The notes under the pieces were generated by a model. The model was not told where the DNA came from. It ran no database searches and saw only the letters and a list, made by a program, of their open reading frames with translations. 58,593 nucleotides of DNA from Mesorhizobium hawassense (GTDB taxonomy: Bacteria; Pseudomonadota; Alphaproteobacteria; Rhizobiales; Rhizobiaceae), in assembly GCF_003289945.1 (NCBI RefSeq), contig NZ_QMBP01000028.1, forward strand, positions 1-58,593, given 5' to 3'. The position numbers and the translations under genes were made by a program. Shown here piece after piece: positions 1-8,134 of the stretch. The first letter of the stretch is position 1; every line of letters starts with the position of its first letter.

Positions 1-2
1 AG

Positions 3-251
3 GCTGCGGTGCGCAGCGTCCGGCAAAATGGCGAGATCAAGTGGAACGGCGGCTTCATCTACGTGTCGAAGACGCTGGCCGGCGAAGCGGTTGCCGCGAC
101 CGAGACCGAGACAGGGCAATGGGCGCTCCACTTCTATGCCCACCCGCTCGGCTTCATCGACGGCCGGCACAAGAAACTGGTCCGCCGCAGCCCCATCCAA
201 CCCCGACCAGATGGCGCTGCGGCGGACAGCAACTCAGGGAGAAAACTGTAA
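3..251 (+). pseudogene. IS481-like transposase, C-terminal fragment (5' part outside window)
   Basis: The open frame runs in from the left edge and ends at a TAA. Its peptide carries the C-terminal signature of DDE integrase-core transposases of the IS481/IS3 type: a short basic stretch, a NGEIKWNGGFIYVS strand, then a WALHFYAHPLGFID-like segment. The catalytic core lies outside the window, so it cannot be told whether the element is intact. The terminal sequence of an IS follows at once, so this is the right-hand end of the element. Family assignment rests on recalled similarity of the C-terminus and of the IS end. Confidence 0.7.
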
Positions 252-295
252 CCCATGTATCCGGTTCAAAGTGTTACCCATCTATCGGCTGGACA
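248..295. repeat. Right terminal sequence of the IS481-like element
   Basis: Just after the transposase stop come two copies of a GTtACCCATcTAT-like motif (about 247-260 and 272-285), and the segment closes in GGCTGGACA. Read inward on the other strand this starts TGTCC and contains ATGGGTAACA, the usual look of IS481-type ends in rhizobia. The exact boundary needs the left end for comparison. Confidence 0.55.
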
Positions 296-354
296 GGCCG
301 CCTTTTTTTGCCGCCGCCAAGGCCGGCGCGACGTCTTGCCTCAATTCGGCACGT

Positions 355-810
355 AAAGGTTAACGGCCCGGGTCACGCCCTGTGCGCAACCGGCTTCACA
401 AGCTGTGAATTATCGGTGGGCAAGCTGTGGATAACACCATATCTAGGGGTGAACAAACCGGGAAACTTCCGGCATCTCTGATTCGTCGCCTATTCGTTCT
501 GGCTTTGACCGAAAAGTTAACGGCGGACGGCTCGAATGTTTCTCAATTTGTTAAAACCGATTAAGAAAAATCAACAATTTCATAACCTTGAGGCCGACCC
601 TTGGAAAGGCCTCGATCGTTCCCCGGCAAAGGTTAACGCCGACTCGGGTCCATCGGAGGCTAGGCATGAATCGGGCCAATTCCCAGATTCAGCATGTGGT
701 GAGACTCGGCGTCAAAAAATCCACATATAGCCGTGAACAAAACCTGAATCAGAAAGAGTCAGCGATTCGTCGCCGATTCGTTCCAGACTCGTTCCAGCCG
801 TTAACGACAG
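355..810. other. Cluster of GANTC, GTTAAC and DnaA-box sequences; origin-like or cell-cycle control region
   Basis: The 700 bp between the IS end and the helicase holds no convincing gene. It has a perfect DnaA box (TGTGGATAA, 426-434) and a weaker one (717-725). Four GTTAAC palindromes lie at 359, 516, 632 and 800. GANTC starts at 480 and then nine more times between 641 and 790 (641, 668, 686, 703, 746, 756, 764, 775, 786). A 20-bp near-direct repeat starts at 480 and 764, and an AT-rich stretch lies at 540-590. In alphaproteobacteria GANTC is methylated by CcrM and TTAA(C) motifs are bound by CtrA. Combined with DnaA boxes these mark origins and cell-cycle promoters. Whether this is oriC, an old origin, or the helicase promoter is not settled. 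Confidence 0.45.
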
Positions 811-960
811 TCGATTTCGCACGACCCTGGCAGGGCCCGTTTGTCCCTGGAGGAACATTCCACTTTCGCTTCACGCCCGAAGCCCCTATGTGTCGCCTGT
901 CACACGCGGCGGCACCGCCATGCTTCAGACTATAGCGGCAGAAACCTTATTTCCGAGCCG

Positions 961-3900
961 ATGAACATCCAGCCGAAACATTCCCAGCCGCTGATCCTTT
1001 CGGGCCGCGACGTGACGGCCGTGCTAGGTCCCACCAACACCGGCAAGACCCATCTCGCCATCGAGCGCATGGTCGCGCATGAGACCGGCATCATCGGCCT
1101 GCCGCTCAGGCTGCTTGCCCGCGAGGTCTATGCTCGCGTCTGCGAGAAGGTCGGCGCCCACAAGGTGGCGCTGATCACCGGCGAGGAGAAGATCGTCCCG
1201 GCCGGCGCGAAATATTCGGTGTGCACCGTGGAGGCGATGCCGCGCGAGACCGACGCCGCCTTCGTCGCCATCGACGAGGTGCAGCTCGCTGGCGACCTCG
1301 AGCGCGGCCATATCTTCACAGATCGCATCCTGCATCTGCGCGGCCGTCAGGAGACGCTGCTTCTGGGCGCCGCCACCATGCACGGCATCCTGCAGAAGCT
1401 CTTGAAGGGCGTGTCGGTGGTGACGCGGCCGCGGCTGTCGCATCTTGCCTATGCCGGCTCGAAGAAGCTCACCCGGCTGCCCCGGCGCACGGCGATCGTC
1501 GCCTTCTCCGCTGACGAGGTCTATGCCATCGCCGAGCTGATCCGCCGCCAGCAGGGCGGTGCTGCCGTCGTGCTCGGCGCGCTCTCGCCGCGCACCCGCA
1601 ACGCCCAGGTGGCGCTCTTTCAGGCCGGCGACGTCGACTATCTCATCGCCACCGATGCCATCGGCATGGGGCTGAACCTCGACCTCGACCACGTCGCCTT
1701 CGCCCAGAACCGAAAGTTCGACGGCTATCAATACCGCAACCTGACCGCGGCCGAGCTCGGCCAGATCGCCGGGCGCGCCGGCCGCCACCTGCGCGACGGC
1801 ACGTTCGGCGTCACCGGCCAGGTCGATCCGCTCGACGAGGATCTGGTCAACAAGATCGAGGGACACGATTTCGATCCGGTGAAGGTGCTGCAATGGCGCA
1901 CCGCCGATTTCGACTTTTCCAGTCTCGATCAATTGAAGCGCTCGATCGAGACCAACGCACCGGTCGAGGGGTTGACGCGCGCGCTGCCGGCCGTGGATGC
2001 GCAGGCGCTGGAGCATCTGTCTCGCGACGGCGACATCCGCGCTTTGGCCTCCGGCAAGGAGCGCGTCGCGCTGCTCTGGGAGGCCTGCGCGCTCCCCGAC
2101 TACCGCAAGATCGCGCCGGCCCAGCACGCTGACCTCATCGCCTCTATCTACATGGACCTTGCGCGCCATGGCCACGTCGATGAGAATTACATGGCCGAGC
2201 AGGTGCGGCGCGCCGACACCACCGAAGGCGACATCGACACGCTGTCGCACCGCATTGCCCAGATCCGCACCTGGACTTTCGTCTCCAACCGGCCTGGCTG
2301 GCTGGCCGATCAGCTACACTGGCAGGAAAAGACGCGCGAAATCGAAGACAGATTGTCCGATGCGCTGCATGAGCGGTTGACGAAACGCTTCGTAGACCGC
2401 AGGACTTCCGTCCTCATGCGGCGCCTTAGAGAAAATACCATGCCTGAAGCCGAAATCAGCCCAACCGGAACCGTCCTCGTCGAAGGCCATCATGTCGGCG
2501 AGTTGCAGGGGTTCCGCTTCACCGCCGACCAGAGCGCCGGCGGCGAGGACGCCAAGGCGGTGCGCACCGCGGCCCAGAAGGCGCTTGCGGCCGAGTTCGA
2601 CGCGCGCGCCGAGCGTTTTGCCGCCTGCGCCAATGGCGATCTGGCTTTGGGCTCCGACGGCGTGTTGCGCTGGATCGGCGCGCCGATCGGCACGCTGGTC
2701 GCCGGCGACGAGGCGCTGAAACCGCGCCTGGTCCTGCTCGCCGACGAGCAGCTGACCGGCCCGGCCCGCGACAAGGTCGCGGCACGCGCCGAGCGTTTCG
2801 TCAATTTCCAGATCGAATCGCTGTTGAAGCCGCTGGTCGATCTGAAGAATGCCGACCAGCTCACCGGCATCGCGCGTGGCATCGCCTTCCAGCTGGTCGA
2901 GCATTTCGGCCTGATCAATCGCCGCGACATCGCCGAGGAGATGAAGTCGCTCGACCAGGAAGGCCGCGCGGCGCTGCGCCGCCTCGGCGTGCGTTTCGGC
3001 GCCTATCACGTCTTCGTGCCGGCGCTGATCAAGCCGGCCCCGGCCGGTCTGGTGACCCTTCTCTGGGCGCTGAAGAACGACGGCAAGGACAAGCCCGGCT
3101 TCGGCGACGTGGTGCATGCGCTTGCCTCCGGCCGCACCTCGGTGGTCATCGACCCGGCCTTCGACAAATCCTTCTATAAGCTCGCCGGCTACCGCAATCT
3201 CGGCCGCCGCGCCGTGCGCATCGATATCCTCGAGCGGCTTGCCGACCTGATCCGCCCGGCGACCAACTGGAAGCCCGGCCTCGGCCAGCGTCCGGACGGC
3301 GCCTATGACGGCCATGCCTTCATGGTGACGCCACCGATGATGTCGATCCTCGGCGCCACCGCCGACGACATGGAAGAGATCCTCAAGGGTCTCGGCTATC
3401 GCGCCGAGCCGAAGCCCGCCGCTGAAGTGAAGGCTAAGCTTGAAGCCCAGGACAATGCCGCCCGCGAAGCGGCCGCGGCGAAGCTCGCCGCCGAAGAAGC
3501 AGCCCGCGCCGCAAAGGTAGCGGCTGACGTTGCGACGACGAACACGGTAGCCGAGACATCGGCCGAAGGTTTGGAACCGGTCGCCGTCGAAGCGCCGGCT
3601 GAAGCCGTCGCGGAAGTGGTCGCGCAACCCGTCGCGGGAGAGCCGGCGGAAGTTCCGGCCGAGGTCACGCAAGAGGCTCTCCCTGTGGAGGACACCGCAG
3701 CGGTGGACACTACGGCAGCGCCCGAGTCGGCCGAAAGGGCCGACGCCCTTGCCTCCCCCTCGATGGGGGAGGTCGCGTCGCAAAGCGACGCGGATGAGGG
3801 TGACGGCGCCGACACTGGTACCGCCGGCGCTCCCCCCGCTCTGGCGCTGCGCGCCGACCCCCCGCACGAGGGGGAGGGTGAAAGTAGCGAGGCCGCCGCC

Positions 3901-4410
3901 GGTGAAGCCACGGTGGGAGCAGAAGAGCCGAAGCCTGTCCTCCTGTGGCGCCAGGCGCGTTTCGATCATCAGCGTCCGCGCCACCGCCAGGACAACCGCC
4001 GCGACAATCGCCCGCGCGGTGGCCAGCCCGCGCGCGACGGCCAGGCGGGCGCCGCGAGCGGCCAGCCCGGCGATCGCCCGGCCCATGAAGGCCGCCGCGA
4101 GCAGCGCGACGGTGCCGGCATGCCGCGCTTCGACCGCTCGAAATACAAGCCGAGGCCGGAGACGGGCGACCGTCGCGAAGGCGGTGAACGGCGCGAAGGG
4201 CGGCCGCAAGGCGATCGCCCAGATCGCCACGAGGGGGGCCGCCGCGAGGGCAGGCCCGACTGGAAGGGCAACAGGCAGGACGGCAAGGGCAACGCTCCTG
4301 GCGGCAAGCCGGCCTTCCAGGGCAAGCCGCGCGAGGAGCGCCCGCAGCGCTTCGACCCGGATTCGCCCTTTGCCAAGCTCGCCGCCTTGCGCGACCAGCT
4401 GAAGAAATAG
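961..4410 (+). CDS. SUV3-like DEAD/DExH-box RNA helicase with long disordered C-tail
   Basis: ATP-dependent RNA helicase resembling the mitochondrial degradosome helicase SUV3. Walker A GPTNTGKT is at residues 23-30, the DEVQ Walker B box at 105-108 and motif VI QIAGRAGR near 268-275. A helical C-terminal part typical of the family follows. From about residue 820 the protein becomes Ala/Glu/Val-rich and then Arg/Gly/Asp-rich (residues about 990-1130), probably a disordered RNA-binding tail. The ATG at 961 is chosen because the helicase fold starts right after it; the frame is open further upstream to 841, but that stretch looks non-coding. At 1149 residues it is long for the family, mostly because of the tail, part of which is a captured palindromic repeat (3745-3880). 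An S4-domain RNA-binding gene follows. Confidence 0.9.
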   Translation: MNIQPKHSQPLILSGRDVTAVLGPTNTGKTHLAIERMVAHETGIIGLPLRLLAREVYARVCEKVGAHKVALITGEEKIVPAGAKYSVCTVEAMPRETDAAFVAIDEVQLAGDLERGHIFTDRILHLRGRQETLLLGAATMHGILQKLLKGVSVVTRPRLSHLAYAGSKKLTRLPRRTAIVAFSADEVYAIAELIRRQQGGAAVVLGALSPRTRNAQVALFQAGDVDYLIATDAIGMGLNLDLDHVAFAQNRKFDGYQYRNLTAAELGQIAGRAGRHLRDGTFGVTGQVDPLDEDLVNKIEGHDFDPVKVLQWRTADFDFSSLDQLKRSIETNAPVEGLTRALPAVDAQALEHLSRDGDIRALASGKERVALLWEACALPDYRKIAPAQHADLIASIYMDLARHGHVDENYMAEQVRRADTTEGDIDTLSHRIAQIRTWTFVSNRPGWLADQLHWQEKTREIEDRLSDALHERLTKRFVDRRTSVLMRRLRENTMPEAEISPTGTVLVEGHHVGELQGFRFTADQSAGGEDAKAVRTAAQKALAAEFDARAERFAACANGDLALGSDGVLRWIGAPIGTLVAGDEALKPRLVLLADEQLTGPARDKVAARAERFVNFQIESLLKPLVDLKNADQLTGIARGIAFQLVEHFGLINRRDIAEEMKSLDQEGRAALRRLGVRFGAYHVFVPALIKPAPAGLVTLLWALKNDGKDKPGFGDVVHALASGRTSVVIDPAFDKSFYKLAGYRNLGRRAVRIDILERLADLIRPATNWKPGLGQRPDGAYDGHAFMVTPPMMSILGATADDMEEILKGLGYRAEPKPAAEVKAKLEAQDNAAREAAAAKLAAEEAARAAKVAADVATTNTVAETSAEGLEPVAVEAPAEAVAEVVAQPVAGEPAEVPAEVTQEALPVEDTAAVDTTAAPESAERADALASPSMGEVASQSDADEGDGADTGTAGAPPALALRADPPHEGEGESSEAAAGEATVGAEEPKPVLLWRQARFDHQRPRHRQDNRRDNRPRGGQPARDGQAGAASGQPGDRPAHEGRREQRDGAGMPRFDRSKYKPRPETGDRREGGERREGRPQGDRPDRHEGGRREGRPDWKGNRQDGKGNAPGGKPAFQGKPREERPQRFDPDSPFAKLAALRDQLKK
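3745..3880 (+). repeat. Palindromic intergenic-type repeat read in frame inside the helicase
   Basis: Inside the coding sequence lie CTCCCCCTCGATGGGGGAG, then a GTCGCGTCGCAAAGCGACGCG palindrome, GATGAGGGTGAC, and an outer arm GACCCCCCGCACGAGGGGGAG. This matches the style of the CTCCCCC-N-GGGGGAG repeats found between genes elsewhere in this window (16322-16453). It is translated in frame as roughly residues 929-973, within the disordered tail. Confidence 0.6.
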
Positions 4411-4411
4411 G

Positions 4412-4560
4412 TTGGAGCATGATCCCGAAAAGTGGGAACCGGTTTTCGGGCGAGATCATGCTCCAACAAAGAGACAGCATGATCCCGAACCGAAGGACCG
4501 CGTCAGCGAAAAGTGGGAACCGGTTCTCGGACAAGATCTTGCTTCAACTAAGCTAGCCCC
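4412..4560. repeat. Two tandem copies of a rhizobial palindromic repeat
   Basis: Two adjacent units share the core GATCCCGAA...AAGTGGGAACCGGTT.TCGG and end in a complement of their start (GAGCATGATC...GATCATGCTC in the first). The second carries the extra block GAACCGAAGGACCGCGT, also seen at 24290-24310. Related units lie at 24284-24360, 45381-45481 and 54711-54814. Each can fold into a hairpin. The pair fills the gap between the helicase and the S4 gene. Confidence 0.75.
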
Positions 4561-4561
4561 G

Positions 4562-4948
4562 ATGGTTGGAGAAGGCCGCCAGCGCATCGACAAATGGCTG
4601 TTCTTCTCGCGCGCCGTTAAGTCGCGGTCCCTGGCGGCGAAGATCGTCGTCGCCGGGCGCGTCCGCATCAATCGCGACAAAGCAGCGCAGGCCTCGGATC
4701 TGGTGAAGCCAGGCGACGTTCTGACCATCACGCTCGAAGGCCGCATTCTCGTCTGGAAGGTGATGAACTGCGGCACGCGACGCGGCCCGGCCGAGGAGGC
4801 GCGGCTGCTTTACGAGGACATGTCGCCCGTGCCGACACCCAAAGGCGAGGCCGTTCCAGATGCCATTCCGGCCCTGCGCGAGGCCGGCAGCGGCCGCCCG
4901 ACCAAACGCGAGCGGCGGCAGACCGACCGGCTGCTCGGCGACGATTGA
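4562..4948 (+). CDS. hslR: S4-domain RNA-binding protein, HslR-like
   Basis: A small basic protein of 128 residues with an N-terminal S4 domain (about residues 7-70: RIDKWLFFSRAVKSR, then AGRVRINRDK and KPGDVLTI). In Escherichia coli the homologue Hsp15 binds stalled 50S subunits carrying nascent chains. The ATG at 4562 is preferred because the S4 fold begins immediately after it and the upstream in-frame sequence is palindromic repeat DNA. The C-terminus is charged and disordered, as usual in alphaproteobacterial members. Its position directly after an RNA helicase suggests a shared RNA-related role, although the repeat pair between them could separate their transcription. Confidence 0.85.
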   Translation: MVGEGRQRIDKWLFFSRAVKSRSLAAKIVVAGRVRINRDKAAQASDLVKPGDVLTITLEGRILVWKVMNCGTRRGPAEEARLLYEDMSPVPTPKGEAVPDAIPALREAGSGRPTKRERRQTDRLLGDD

Positions 4949-5096
4949 GATTGCAAGCGGACCCTCGGCGCAACGAACCGCGACAATTCCTTTCCGCAAT
5001 GGCGGGCCGGCCAGCAAGCCCTGCCCTTGCAAGCGGCGGGCAAAGGCGTTACCTCAGCCAAAAAGCCCAGCAAAATGGGACGTTCCGGAGCCTGCA

Positions 5097-5435
5097 ATGA
5101 CCTATGTCGTGACCGACAATTGCATCAAATGCAAATACATGGACTGCATCGAGGTCTGTCCGGTCGACTGTTTCTACGAAGGCGAGAACATGCTCGTCAT
5201 CCACCCCGACGAGTGCATCGACTGCGGCGTCTGCGAGCCCGAATGTCCGGCCGACGCGATCAAGCCGGATACCGAGGGCGGCCTCGACAAATGGTTGCAG
5301 GTCAATTCCGAATACGCCGAGAAATGGCCCAATATCACCGCCAAGAAAGAGCCGCCGGCGGATGCCAAGACTTTCGACGGAGAGACCGGAAAGTTCGAGA
5401 AATATTTCTCGGCGGAACCCGGCGAAGGCGATTGA
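5097..5435 (+). CDS. fdxA: Seven-iron ferredoxin FdxA (3Fe-4S/4Fe-4S)
   Basis: Soluble electron carrier of 112 residues. Cysteines at 9, 12, 17, 21 and 25 and a second CIDCGVCEPEC set (C40, C43, C46, C50) give the arrangement of 7Fe ferredoxins, with one [3Fe-4S] and one [4Fe-4S] cluster. The acidic C-terminal extension is typical of the alphaproteobacterial FdxA type. The start fits the family N-terminus MTYVVTDNCI. It sits between the S4 gene and carD, an order common in Rhizobiales. The electron donor and acceptor cannot be read from the sequence. Confidence 0.95.
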   Translation: MTYVVTDNCIKCKYMDCIEVCPVDCFYEGENMLVIHPDECIDCGVCEPECPADAIKPDTEGGLDKWLQVNSEYAEKWPNITAKKEPPADAKTFDGETGKFEKYFSAEPGEGD

Positions 5436-5810
5436 TATAAGCGCCGATAGCGCGGACGTGACGCGGCATAGCGTGACCTAAACAACTACTGTCTTGACAG
5501 GCAGGGGTGTCGCTTGGCGTTAGCGAACGCAGCAAAACCTTGATTCTTCCGACTTTTTGTGTTACTTGAGCGAAACATGCCGGTGACACAACGTCGATTT
5601 ATGGCGCTAACGCCCCAAATCACTGAAAGGTGAGCTTCTCAAACCCGAACCAGAGCAATCTGGGACAGGCGGCCACATTCGTGCGCTTTGCTGGTCTCGG
5701 CTTTTTCCGGTGGGTTCACCTGTTGTGCGGCTAACGATCGGCCATCGCCGGTCACACGAGTTCAGCCGGCGCCGCCATGCCGGTGCTACAACCAAGGAGT
5801 TCAGGGCGTA
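5436..5810. other. fdxA-carD intergenic region, likely carD leader and promoter
   Basis: No gene is supported in these 375 bp. A 10-nt inverted repeat (GGCGTTAGCG at 5516-5525, CGCTAACGCC at 5605-5614) brackets a possible promoter, CTTGAT (about 5549) and TTACTT, 17 nt apart. A CTTGAC hexamer is at 5493-5498. The long leader before carD would suit post-transcriptional control, but no known riboswitch was recognised. Confidence 0.3.
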
Positions 5811-6392
5811 ATGGCAACGATCACCCCGCAGAAGAAGTCCAGCGCAGCACGTCACGGTTTCAAGACCGGCGAGTTCATCGTCTACCCGGCGCATGGCGTC
5901 GGCCAGATCGTGGCGATCGACGAGCAGGAAGTTGCAGGTCATAAGCTGGAACTGTTCGTCATCGACTTCCAGAAGGACAAGATGCGGCTGAAGGTTCCGG
6001 TCGCCAAGGCGACCTCGATCGGCATGCGCAAGCTGTCGGAAGAGGACTATGTCGACCGCGCGCTGAAGGTCGTGCAGGGCCGCGCCCGCGTCAAGCGCAC
6101 CATGTGGTCGCGCCGCGCCCAGGAATATGACGCCAAGATCAATTCCGGCGACCTGATCTCGATCTCGGAAGTGGTGCGCGACCTCTACCGCGCCGACAAC
6201 CAGCCGGAGCAGTCCTATTCCGAGCGTCAGCTGTATGAAGCCGCGCTCGACCGCATGGCCCGCGAGATCGCCGCGGTAAACCGCATGTCGGAAACCGAAG
6301 CGGTGCGCCTCATCGAGGTCAACCTCAACAAGGGCCCGAAGCGCGGCGCCAAGGCCGACAACGAAGAATCCGAGCAGGAAGAAGCCGCCTGA
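5811..6392 (+). CDS. carD: CarD-family transcriptional regulator
   Basis: CarD/CdnL-type protein (193 residues) that binds RNA polymerase and stabilises the open complex, notably at rRNA promoters. The N-terminal RNAP-interaction module is recognisable (FKTGEFIVYPAHGVGQIVAI, residues 17-36, then a KDKMRLKVPV strand). A helical DNA-binding C-terminal domain follows, with a charged tail ending in Glu-rich sequence. A strong ribosome site (AAGGAG) lies 12 nt before the ATG. A Rho-independent terminator follows the stop, so the gene ends its own transcript. Confidence 0.93.
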   Translation: MATITPQKKSSAARHGFKTGEFIVYPAHGVGQIVAIDEQEVAGHKLELFVIDFQKDKMRLKVPVAKATSIGMRKLSEEDYVDRALKVVQGRARVKRTMWSRRAQEYDAKINSGDLISISEVVRDLYRADNQPEQSYSERQLYEAALDRMAREIAAVNRMSETEAVRLIEVNLNKGPKRGAKADNEESEQEEAA

Positions 6393-6416
6393 GCTTTTCC
6401 GCTTTTCAGCACGAAG

Positions 6417-6441
6417 AACCCGGCCTCGCGCCGGGTTTTTC
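6417..6441 (+). terminator. Terminator after carD
   Basis: Perfect stem AACCCGGC (6417-6424) / GCCGGGTT (6430-6437) with a 5-nt loop, running into a T-tract. Confidence 0.9.
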
Positions 6442-6527
6442 GTTTCTGGCTTGCTGCGAAGCGGCGGCACCGCCCCCCCAACCCCAGCCCCTCGGTCCGC
6501 CCTTCGCACAAAGGGGAGGTAGGGAGA

Positions 6528-7298
6528 TCAGCCGCCAGACTCCTTCTGCGCTTCCTCCTGCCGCAGCGAGGCGATGAAGCGCTTGGTGCGCTCGCGCTCC
6601 GGATTGTCGAACACCACCGATGCTGGGCCTTTCTCGACGATCGAGCCGGCATCGAGGAAGACGACCTCCTGCGCGATCTTGGAGGCGAGCCTGAGATCAT
6701 GCGTGGCCATCACCATGGTCGTGCCCTCGCGCGCCAGTTGCCCGAGCACGTCCACCACTTCCTGCGCCAGTTCCGGGTCGAGCGCCGAGGTCGGCTCGTC
6801 GCAGAGCAGCACACGCGGCGACGGCGCCAGCGCCCGGGCGATCGCCACGCGCTGCTGCTGGCCGCCGGACAGCGTCGCCGGCCAGGCGTCGGCCTTGTGC
6901 GCCATGCCGACCTTTTCGAGCAGCGCCAGCGCTCGTTCGCGCGCCCTCGGCTCGGGCCATTTCAGCACCGTGACCAGCCCTTCCATGACATTCTCGATCG
7001 CCGTGCGATGCGGGAAGAGCTGGAAATTCTGGAACACCATGCCGGTCTGCAGCCGGATGCGCTGGATATCCTTGGCCGGCACCTTGCCGCCCGGATGGAA
7101 GTCGAGCGTCTCCTCGCCGATGCGCAAGCTGCCTGAGGTCGGGATCTCCAGGAGGTTGATGCAGCGCAGCAGCGTGCTCTTGCCGCCGCCGGAAGGGCCG
7201 ACCAGCGCCGTCACGCTGCCCTCGTCGAGGCTGACCGTCACGCCTTTCAGCACCAGATTGTCGCCGAAGCGCTTTTCGATGTTGGTGAGGCCGATCAT
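6528..7298 (-). CDS. Amino acid ABC transporter ATP-binding protein (GlnQ type)
   Basis: ATPase of a polar amino acid importer, 256 residues. It shows Walker A GPSGGGKST, the Q-loop segment MVFQNFQLFPHRT, the ABC signature LSGGQQQRVAIARAL and Walker B VLLCDEPTSALDP, followed by the switch histidine (MATHDL). Its start overlaps the end of the permease gene by 4 nt, so the two are translationally coupled. Together with the upstream substrate-binding gene they form one minus-strand importer operon. The closest family is PAAT (glutamine, arginine, cystine and similar); the substrate cannot be fixed from sequence alone. Confidence 0.93.
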   Translation of the reverse strand: MIGLTNIEKRFGDNLVLKGVTVSLDEGSVTALVGPSGGGKSTLLRCINLLEIPTSGSLRIGEETLDFHPGGKVPAKDIQRIRLQTGMVFQNFQLFPHRTAIENVMEGLVTVLKWPEPRARERALALLEKVGMAHKADAWPATLSGGQQQRVAIARALAPSPRVLLCDEPTSALDPELAQEVVDVLGQLAREGTTMVMATHDLRLASKIAQEVVFLDAGSIVEKGPASVVFDNPERERTKRFIASLRQEEAQKESGG

Positions 7299-7975
7299 GC
7301 GTTGGCCTCCAGGAACCCGCCATAGCGGTTGAGCCGCACCTCCAGCCGCGCCTGCAGCGCCGACAGCACCGAGCTCAGCGCCAGATAAAGCGCCGCCGCC
7401 TCGACGTAGAGGATCAGCGGCTCATAGGTCGTGGCGACGATGCGCTGCGCGGCCTGGAACATCTCCGGCACCGTGATCGCGGCCGCCAGCGATGTGTCCT
7501 TGACCAGCGAGATGAAGGTGTTGGAGAGCGGCGGCACCGCGACGCGCCCTGCCTGCGGCAGGATCGTGCGCCGCATCGCCTGGCTCCAGGTCATGCCGAT
7601 CGAATAGGACGCCTCCCATTGGCCCTTCGGCACCGAACCGATGACGGCGCGGATGATCTCCGACGTGTAGGCGCCGATGTTGAGCGTGAAGCCGATCAGC
7701 GCCGCGGGAAATGCATCGAGCAGGATGCCGACCGACGGCAGGCCGTAGAAGATCAGGAACAACTGCACGAGCAGGGGCGTGCCGCGGAAAATCCAGACAT
7801 AGAAGCGCACCAGAAGGACCAGCGGCTTCGGTCCGAACAGCCGGATCAGCGCCGTCACCAGTCCGGCAATCAGGCCAAGCGCGAAGGACAGCAGCGTCAA
7901 CGGCACGGTGAAAATCAGCGCCGCCCACAAAAGCGTCGGCAAAGACTCCAGCATCAATTGCAGCCAGTGCGGCAC
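7295..7975 (-). CDS. Amino acid ABC transporter permease (HisM/GlnP type)
   Basis: Inner-membrane permease of 226 residues with about five hydrophobic helices. It has the PAAT-family signature around RGTPLLVQLFLIFYGLP and the coupling EAA-like loop (GMTWSQAMRRTILPQAGRVA). Only one permease gene is present, so the complex probably uses a homodimer. The gene is separated from the binding-protein gene by 159 bp holding a strong hairpin terminator and an imperfect copy of it, which should leave the permease and ATPase expressed below the binding protein. Confidence 0.92.
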   Translation of the reverse strand: MPHWLQLMLESLPTLLWAALIFTVPLTLLSFALGLIAGLVTALIRLFGPKPLVLLVRFYVWIFRGTPLLVQLFLIFYGLPSVGILLDAFPAALIGFTLNIGAYTSEIIRAVIGSVPKGQWEASYSIGMTWSQAMRRTILPQAGRVAVPPLSNTFISLVKDTSLAAAITVPEMFQAAQRIVATTYEPLILYVEAAALYLALSSVLSALQARLEVRLNRYGGFLEANA

Positions 7976-8028
7976 GGGGCGCTTCTCCTTTTCAGGTACG
8001 GCGGCACCTTCCCCCGTACGGAATGACT

Positions 8029-8108
8029 ATCATGCAAGAACCGGCGAGCCGTCAAAGACGGCCCCATGAGCAATCATGCAAAAAATGGCGGGCCGTCAAA
8101 GACGGCCC
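8029..8108. repeat. Duplicated hairpin unit between binding-protein and permease genes
   Basis: A 44-nt period repeats ATCATGCAA.AA...GGCG.GCCGTCAAAGACGGCCC at 8029-8065 and 8073-8108. Both copies contain the palindrome GCCGTC-AAA-GACGGC. The copy nearer the binding-protein gene is the perfect terminator. The other has a shorter stem. Confidence 0.7.
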
Positions 8109-8111
8109 GCC
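8080..8111 (-). terminator. Terminator/attenuator after the binding-protein gene
   Basis: Perfect 11-bp stem GGCGGGCCGTC (8087-8097) / GACGGCCCGCC (8101-8111) with a 3-nt loop. On the minus strand it is followed by a run of Ts (A-run at 8080-8085). It lies within the operon, so it probably attenuates rather than ends transcription. Confidence 0.85.
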
Positions 8112-8134
8112 GGCTTCGAACAAACGACAATGGC

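Noticed and set aside
551..564. TTAA-N6-TTAA as a CtrA full site
   Set aside because: The spacer is six rather than seven bases, so it was not counted among the four exact sites.
536..935. Short plus-strand frames in the GANTC-rich region
   Set aside because: No ribosome site or recognisable sequence; non-coding motif density explains the region better.
841..960. Upstream extension of the helicase by 40 residues
   Set aside because: The peptide before residue M at 961 is His/Arg/Cys-rich without helicase similarity and would overlap the control region.
1024..2250. Long minus-strand open frame opposite the helicase
   Set aside because: GC-rich third positions of the real gene keep the antisense frame open. 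Its peptide is low-information and Arg/Ala/Gly-rich, with no domain or ribosome site.
4412..4561. Longer N-terminus for the S4 protein
   Set aside because: The extension is translation of two palindromic repeats; the S4 domain begins right after the ATG at 4562.
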